From an uncultured Chitinophagaceae bacterium (lineage in GTDB: Bacteria > Bacteroidota > Bacteroidia > Chitinophagales > Chitinophagaceae): a DNA stretch of 56,030 nucleotides. Location: contig CAIQDX010000108.1 of the NCBI GenBank assembly GCA_903870685.1, positions 1 through 56,030 on the forward strand, in the 5' to 3' direction. The translations under genes were made by a program, and so were the position numbers. Below, in pieces: positions 51,979 to 56,030 of the stretch. The notes under the pieces were generated by a model that made no database searches, was not told where the DNA came from, and saw nothing but the letters and a program-made list of their open reading frames with translations. Position 1 is the stretch's first letter. Each line of letters opens with the position of its first letter.

Positions 51979-54396
51979 TTAATAACCATTCGCAGCCAAC
52001 ATTGCTTTTTGCCATGTTGCCCATTGCTGCGAAGCAATATAATTGCTGATTGTTTTTTTATATTTATACTGCCCGTAAAAGAATTTAATCAGATCATTCG
52101 CAGGTCCACTTAATCTTCCATTTGAACTGAATAGTGCATCAATTAAGTTGGCAAGCAATTCTTCAGTAAAATAATTCATTCGCTTCAAAGCTGCGATGGC
52201 ATTGCCTCTTGTCCTGAACTCGTATGAATTACTTGTGAATTTTACTAATTGACCTGCGTTATTTATTTTGGTTGTATAATAAGATATTTCAAGCCATTTA
52301 ATCAATACATTTTTACCCAAATTGCCTTCAATATTTTTTGTTTCAGCAAGATATTTTGAAACACCATTTAGATTAACATCATATAATTTTTGCAATGCAT
52401 TCTCTACAATTTCATAAGAAGAGTCAGTTAATAATTTTTCAAACTCAGGTAATAAATTAGAAGTAATGGGGTTAACATTTTTTAATACTGATTTTCTTAC
52501 AGCAGCATCTTTATCTGTCAATGCATCTTTTAATAATTGAATACTCTTTTCATTTGTATCATTTGCTAATTGTGCAATTACTTCAGTTCTTACTGCAAAG
52601 AATTTTTCGTTGTAAAAAGCTTTTATTAAAACATCTCTCTTTGTTTCCAATGAAATTGATTTCATTGCTGTAACTGCATCGTATCGATCTAAAACATTTG
52701 TTGCTTTTAATGCCTGTGATTGAAGAAAAGAGAATGGTTTTTTAAATGAAATACTTTTCATCACTTCATTACCTGCATCAAACAAAACATAATCAACTTT
52801 TTTATTTTCAGGAATAGTAAAATGAATGATCTCTGTTTGTTCCTGAATCCAATATTGTTTTTTATCTGATGTTCCATCGGCATAATAAACATCAATCCAA
52901 ATTGGCATTTTATATAAACCGTTCCTGTAACCTGTAACATCCGTCAATGCCTGTGTTTGTTGAATTATAAACGTTCCATTATTTGCAAGTTCAGAATAAT
53001 TTATATTGTATGCAGGTTCGCCACCACGATGCAACCATTCGTCCCAAAACCAATCTAATTGCATTCCTGTTGTTTCTTCAAACGCAATTAATAAATCATG
53101 CGTATCAACATTTTGATAAGCATGTTTTTCTAAATAGTGTTTAATGGCTTTATTATAAACTTCTCTTCCGCCAACAACATATTTCAGCATGTTTAAAACA
53201 AAAGCACCCTTTCCATAAATACGAACGCCGCCACCTTCACTATGCGCCACAGCAAATTTATTTCTTGTCGATTCATCTATCGCTGCATTTTGAGAACCAC
53301 GGAGAGACCAATGAAAATAATCATCACCAAAAACTTCTCTCTCAAAAAGCTGATTATAATACGTTGCAAAACTTTCCTGCAACCATTGATGTGCATCGCT
53401 TAATGCTGTTACATCATCACCAAACCATTGATGCGCCAATTCATGTGCATTAACAGCAACATAATTTCTGTCCAATACACCGCGACTATCCACCAAATAA
53501 AAATCTCCAAAAATGGTTGTTGTTGTATTTTCCATCGCACCAAACATATAATCCTGCACAGGTATTTGCGAATAGGATTCCCATGGATAATTAACACCAA
53601 TTTCTTTTTCAAAAAAATCTACCATGGCTTCGCTGTATTGATAAGTTGGTTCCACTCTGTTCTTCCATTCGGGATAAGAATACAAATGCATGGGAACGCC
53701 GGATGCCGAATGCGTTTCCTTGATATCGTATTTTCCAACACCCAGCATAATTAAATATGGAGCATGAGGATGATTAATTAAGTAATGCCAAGTATTGGTT
53801 CCATCGGTATTTGTTTTCAGATCCACTAAATGACCATTCGATAAAACTTTATAATCCTTATCGAATGTTACCATCAATTCAGAAATTAATTTATCATTTC
53901 TTTCATCATACATCGGAATCCAGTTTCTGTTATCGATGCCTTCGCCCTGACTCCAGATCTGTTTGCGGCTTAAATTATATTTATCATTCCAACCAATAAA
54001 ATATAATCCTCTTCGGGGAGTTGCTTCATAAACTATGGTAAGACTATCATCTGTATTCCAAGCCAGTGGCTCATTTGCGAAGATGGTGATGCCGGCACTG
54101 TCTGCATGATAACGAACATCTTTTCCATTTAAACTGATTTGTTTTATTTCCATTTGAATGGCATCCAAAAAGAATGATTCAACTTTTGGAAGTAACGGCG
54201 AAAAATAATGTGTTACTTTTCCCTTCACCAAACCTTTCGAAGTTACGAAAGATAATTCGAGTTTTAATTTTTTAAAATCGAGCGGATGTTCTCTCGGCAC
54301 AGCGGCATTATCATCAATATAATTTCTTGTTTTTAATTGTGCATTTGTTGTTGCAATAAACAGAAACAATGAAGTAAAAAGAAAAATCTTTTTCAT
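51979..54396 (-). CDS. Secreted M1 family aminopeptidase with C-terminal HEAT-like repeats
   Basis: An 805-residue exported zinc aminopeptidase. ATG at 54396 (MKKIFLFTSLFLFIATTNAQ) is preferred over an ATG at 54462 because it gives a standard signal peptide. GAMEN is at residues 286-290, the zinc site HELAH is at 318-322 with Glu341 as third ligand. Residues from about 580 to the end form repeated helix pairs (VRTEVIAQLAND, AVRKSVLKNV, IVENALQKLYD), HEAT-like as in ERAP/tricorn-interacting-factor-type C-domains. It is the first gene of a minus-strand unit with deacylase, serine hydrolase and dipeptidase. Confidence 0.93.
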   Translation of the reverse strand: MKKIFLFTSLFLFIATTNAQLKTRNYIDDNAAVPREHPLDFKKLKLELSFVTSKGLVKGKVTHYFSPLLPKVESFFLDAIQMEIKQISLNGKDVRYHADSAGITIFANEPLAWNTDDSLTIVYEATPRRGLYFIGWNDKYNLSRKQIWSQGEGIDNRNWIPMYDERNDKLISELMVTFDKDYKVLSNGHLVDLKTNTDGTNTWHYLINHPHAPYLIMLGVGKYDIKETHSASGVPMHLYSYPEWKNRVEPTYQYSEAMVDFFEKEIGVNYPWESYSQIPVQDYMFGAMENTTTTIFGDFYLVDSRGVLDRNYVAVNAHELAHQWFGDDVTALSDAHQWLQESFATYYNQLFEREVFGDDYFHWSLRGSQNAAIDESTRNKFAVAHSEGGGVRIYGKGAFVLNMLKYVVGGREVYNKAIKHYLEKHAYQNVDTHDLLIAFEETTGMQLDWFWDEWLHRGGEPAYNINYSELANNGTFIIQQTQALTDVTGYRNGLYKMPIWIDVYYADGTSDKKQYWIQEQTEIIHFTIPENKKVDYVLFDAGNEVMKSISFKKPFSFLQSQALKATNVLDRYDAVTAMKSISLETKRDVLIKAFYNEKFFAVRTEVIAQLANDTNEKSIQLLKDALTDKDAAVRKSVLKNVNPITSNLLPEFEKLLTDSSYEIVENALQKLYDVNLNGVSKYLAETKNIEGNLGKNVLIKWLEISYYTTKINNAGQLVKFTSNSYEFRTRGNAIAALKRMNYFTEELLANLIDALFSSNGRLSGPANDLIKFFYGQYKYKKTISNYIASQQWATWQKAMLAANGY

Positions 54397-54520
54397 ATAA
54401 ACAGACAATTGGTCAGTTGGTAAGATAAGTATAAAACCTTTACAGCTTTTTGTAAATTGCATCAGTGGTTTTAGTTTTATTTCGTTTGATTATTTGAACA
54501 TATGTTATGTTGATATCCCT

Positions 54521-54580
54521 CCAACCGTACAAGTGTGCGACGCAACCGCAGCCCAATAGCGGTAATGGTGTTGGCAGCAT
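54521..54580 (-). repeat. Dispersed repeat element, copy 6
   Basis: Core GTACAAGTGTGCGACGC at 54527-54543, identical to copy 2. It is followed by a hairpin ACCGC / GCGGT around AGCCCAATA (54545-54563). In copy 2 the same place holds CAACAG / TTGTTG, suggesting that the stem is kept while its sequence changes. It lies in the divergent gap between the M1 peptidase gene and prfA. Confidence 0.75.
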
Positions 54581-54614
54581 CATTCTTTCTTTATTTTCAT
54601 CCGCCACAAAACAT

Positions 54615-54622
54615 TACTTTTG
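54615..54622 (+). promoter_or_regulatory. -7 box (TACTTTTG) of prfA
   Basis: Perfect TAnnTTTG match ending 18 nt before the prfA ATG at 54641. Confidence 0.6.
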
Positions 54623-54640
54623 CCATCCGAAAAATGTGTT

Positions 54641-55705
54641 ATGTTAGATAAGTTAGATGCCATAAAAGCAAGGTTTCAGCAGGTGGGTGTTGCGCTCACC
54701 AATCCTGATATTATTAATAACCAGAAAGAGTACAGCAAATTCAGCAAAGAATACCGCTCTCTCGAAAAGATTGTGCAGCCTTACGAAGAATATAAAAAAG
54801 TGCTGACCGATTTTGATTTTGTAAAAGATAATTTAAACAGTTCTGATGAGGAAATGAAAGAACTGGCAAAAATGGAATTGCCCGAATTAGAACAACGTAA
54901 AAACGAATTAGAAAAATATTTAACTAAATTATTAATTCCGAAAGATCCGCAGGATGATAAAAATGCGATACTTGAAATTCGTGCCGGTACAGGTGGTGAT
55001 GAAGCAAGTTTATTTGCAGGTGATCTGTTAGGAATGTATTTGCGTTATTGCAATAAGAAAGGCTGGAAGACAGCGATAGTAAGCGAAAGCGAAGGAACAG
55101 TTGGCGGTTATAAAGAAGCAATTATTGAAGTAACAGGCGAAGATGTTTACGGCACTTTAAAATTTGAAAGCGGTGTACATCGGGTACAACGTGTTCCCAA
55201 TACAGAAACGCAAGGTCGTGTACATACTTCGGCTGCAACAGTTGCTGTAATGCCTGAAGCTGAAGAAATAGATTTTGAATTGAAGGAAAGTGATGTAAAA
55301 ATGGAAACTGCAAGAAGTGGTGGTGCAGGCGGACAAAATGTAAATAAAGTTGAAACAAAAGTTTTTTTAACACACGTTCCAACAGGTGTTGTAGTGATGT
55401 GTCAGACCGAACGTTCGCAATTAGGCAACCGCGAAAAAGCAATGACGATGTTGCGAACAAAATTATATGAAGAACAAGTGCGTAAACAGGAAGATGAAAT
55501 ATCGCGTCAAAGAAAAACATTGGTAAGCACGGGCGACAGAAGTGCCAAGATAAGAACCTACAACTGGCCACAGGGAAGGGTTACAGACCACCGCATTGGG
55601 TTAACATCATATAATTTAGATGCTGTTATCAACGGCGAAATAGAAGATTTTATTGAAGCATTGCAGATGGCCGAGAACAGTGCGAAGATGGCGAACCAGC
55701 AATAA
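54641..55705 (+). CDS. prfA: Peptide chain release factor 1
   Basis: A 354-residue class I release factor recognising UAA/UAG. Start at ATG 54641 ([12 protein letters not shown]), normal for the family; a TTG at 54620 lies within the promoter. The stop-codon-reading PxT tripeptide is PNT at 186-188 ([16 protein letters not shown]), and the peptidyl-hydrolysis GGQ is at 230-232 ([16 protein letters not shown]). RF1 rather than RF2 is indicated by PxT in place of SPF. Full length. Confidence 0.97.
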   Translation: MLDKLDAIKARFQQVGVALTNPDIINNQKEYSKFSKEYRSLEKIVQPYEEYKKVLTDFDFVKDNLNSSDEEMKELAKMELPELEQRKNELEKYLTKLLIPKDPQDDKNAILEIRAGTGGDEASLFAGDLLGMYLRYCNKKGWKTAIVSESEGTVGGYKEAIIEVTGEDVYGTLKFESGVHRVQRVPNTETQGRVHTSAATVAVMPEAEEIDFELKESDVKMETARSGGAGGQNVNKVETKVFLTHVPTGVVVMCQTERSQLGNREKAMTMLRTKLYEEQVRKQEDEISRQRKTLVSTGDRSAKIRTYNWPQGRVTDHRIGLTSYNLDAVINGEIEDFIEALQMAENSAKMANQQ

Positions 55706-55710
55706 GTTGT

Positions 55711-55781
55711 TTGCCACGAATGACACAAATGTTCACGAATGATAAAACTTGATTAGTGGAAATTCGTGCCATTCGTGGCAA
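55711..55781. repeat. Imperfect inverted repeat downstream of prfA
   Basis: The left arm (55711-55740) contains TTGCCACGAATG and CACGAAT; the right arm (55762-55781) is ATTCGTGCCATTCGTGGCAA. Paired, they form an interrupted stem six bases after the prfA stop; it may act as the prfA terminator, but the T tract is poor. This is another word-repeat palindrome, unrelated in sequence to the six-copy family. Confidence 0.6.
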
Positions 55782-55817
55782 TAAAATATTTTATTCAAAT
55801 TAATCACATAAAAAAAT

Positions 55818-55880
55818 AGTTTAAGAAATTCGCAGTATTCAAACTTCTTAAACTATTAACCCTTTTAAACTTTTTAAACT
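55818..55880. repeat. Inverted and direct short repeats between prfA and the epimerase gene
   Basis: AGTTTAAGAA (55818-55827) and TTCTTAAACT (55845-55854) are perfect 10-bp arms. They are followed by direct repeats of TTTTAAAC up to the stop codon of the minus-strand gene. Together with the preceding repeat they fill most of the 175-base gap. Confidence 0.55.
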
Positions 55881-56030
55881 TTAATTGAGTTCTGCTTTTT
55901 GCGTCATCAAAGCTTCTTCCTGTTTAATACGAAGCTCCCATTTCCAAGCAGTATCCATCATTTCTTTTAAACCGTATTTAATATTCCAACCCAATTCCGT
56001 TACTGCTAAATTATTGTTGGCATAAATGGC
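55881..56030 (-). CDS. galE: C-terminus of a UDP-glucose 4-epimerase-like protein (5' end outside window)
   Basis: The last 49 codons and stop of a minus-strand gene: AIYANNNLAVTELGWNIKYG, then LKEMMDTAWKWELRIKQEE. The AxxELGW...YGLxEMMxxAWxWE pattern is the typical end of GalE and related extended short-chain dehydrogenases, which interconvert UDP-glucose and UDP-galactose. The rest of the gene is beyond base 56030, so the assignment to galE rather than another sugar-nucleotide epimerase rests on this short tail. Confidence 0.7.
   Translation of the reverse strand, partial: AIYANNNLAVTELGWNIKYGLKEMMDTAWKWELRIKQEEALMTQKAELN

Noticed and set aside
53265-53999. Plus-strand frames opposite the M1 aminopeptidase gene
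   Set aside because: They are shadows of conserved minus-strand coding sequence, including the HELAH region.

Overview
The window is strongly AT-rich and encodes an ordinary-looking chromosome of a Bacteroidota bacterium, most likely of the Chitinophagaceae or a close relative. The evidence is a PorZ-type protein of the type IX secretion system with a C-terminal sorting domain, a GldE/CNNM-like protein, a GH97 enzyme, DUF4836 and DUF2141 proteins, a TonB receptor with a carboxypeptidase-regulatory-like N-terminus, an ATP synthase a-subunit with a long secreted N-terminal extension, many promoter boxes of the Bacteroidota type (TAnnTTTG) and almost no Shine-Dalgarno sequences. Both window edges cut genes: a GH3/serine-hydrolase fusion on the left and the C-terminus of a galE-like epimerase on the right.

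Left part (1-19,400): cell-envelope and accessory functions. In order: GH3/beta-lactamase-fold fusion, DUF4836 lipoprotein, an ABC ATPase plus FtsX-like permease, porZ, an orphan lipoprotein flanked by inverted repeat elements, an aldo/keto reductase, a CNNM/GldE-like membrane protein followed by an overlapping histidine kinase/response-regulator pair, rpiB, a secreted M28 peptidase, a GH97 glycosidase and an orphan secreted protein.

Middle (19,400-39,400): housekeeping. MmcQ/YjbR, pheT, a short coiled-coil protein, zapA, rny, rplS, tatA, tatC, gatA, an MltD-like transglycosylase; then on the minus strand an acidic low-complexity protein, purA and a bifunctional (p)ppGpp synthetase/hydrolase; then an ABC exporter and the ATP synthase genes atpB-E-F-H-A. 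The atp unit ends at a strong terminator right after atpA, with no atpG beside it.

Right part (39,400-56,030): a TonB-dependent receptor, a small module (secreted alpha-helical protein, DUF2141, two paralogous membrane proteins and a winged-helix regulator), then a run of secreted hydrolases on the minus strand (penicillin-acylase family, M19 dipeptidase, serine hydrolase, N-acyl-D-amino-acid deacylase, M1 aminopeptidase) that together look suited to periplasmic breakdown of peptides, including those with D-residues or acyl caps. prfA and the galE end close the window.

The most unusual signal is non-coding: six copies of a dispersed, roughly 55-125 nt element sharing the core GCGTCGCAC(A/T)CTT, all in gaps next to accessory genes. 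Two of them form a terminal-inverted-repeat-like pair around an orphan lipoprotein gene. A second pattern is that recognisable -7 boxes lie either about 18-24 nt or only 4-7 nt before the start codon, suggesting leadered and near-leaderless transcripts. No rRNA, tRNA, CRISPR array, transposase or phage gene was seen.
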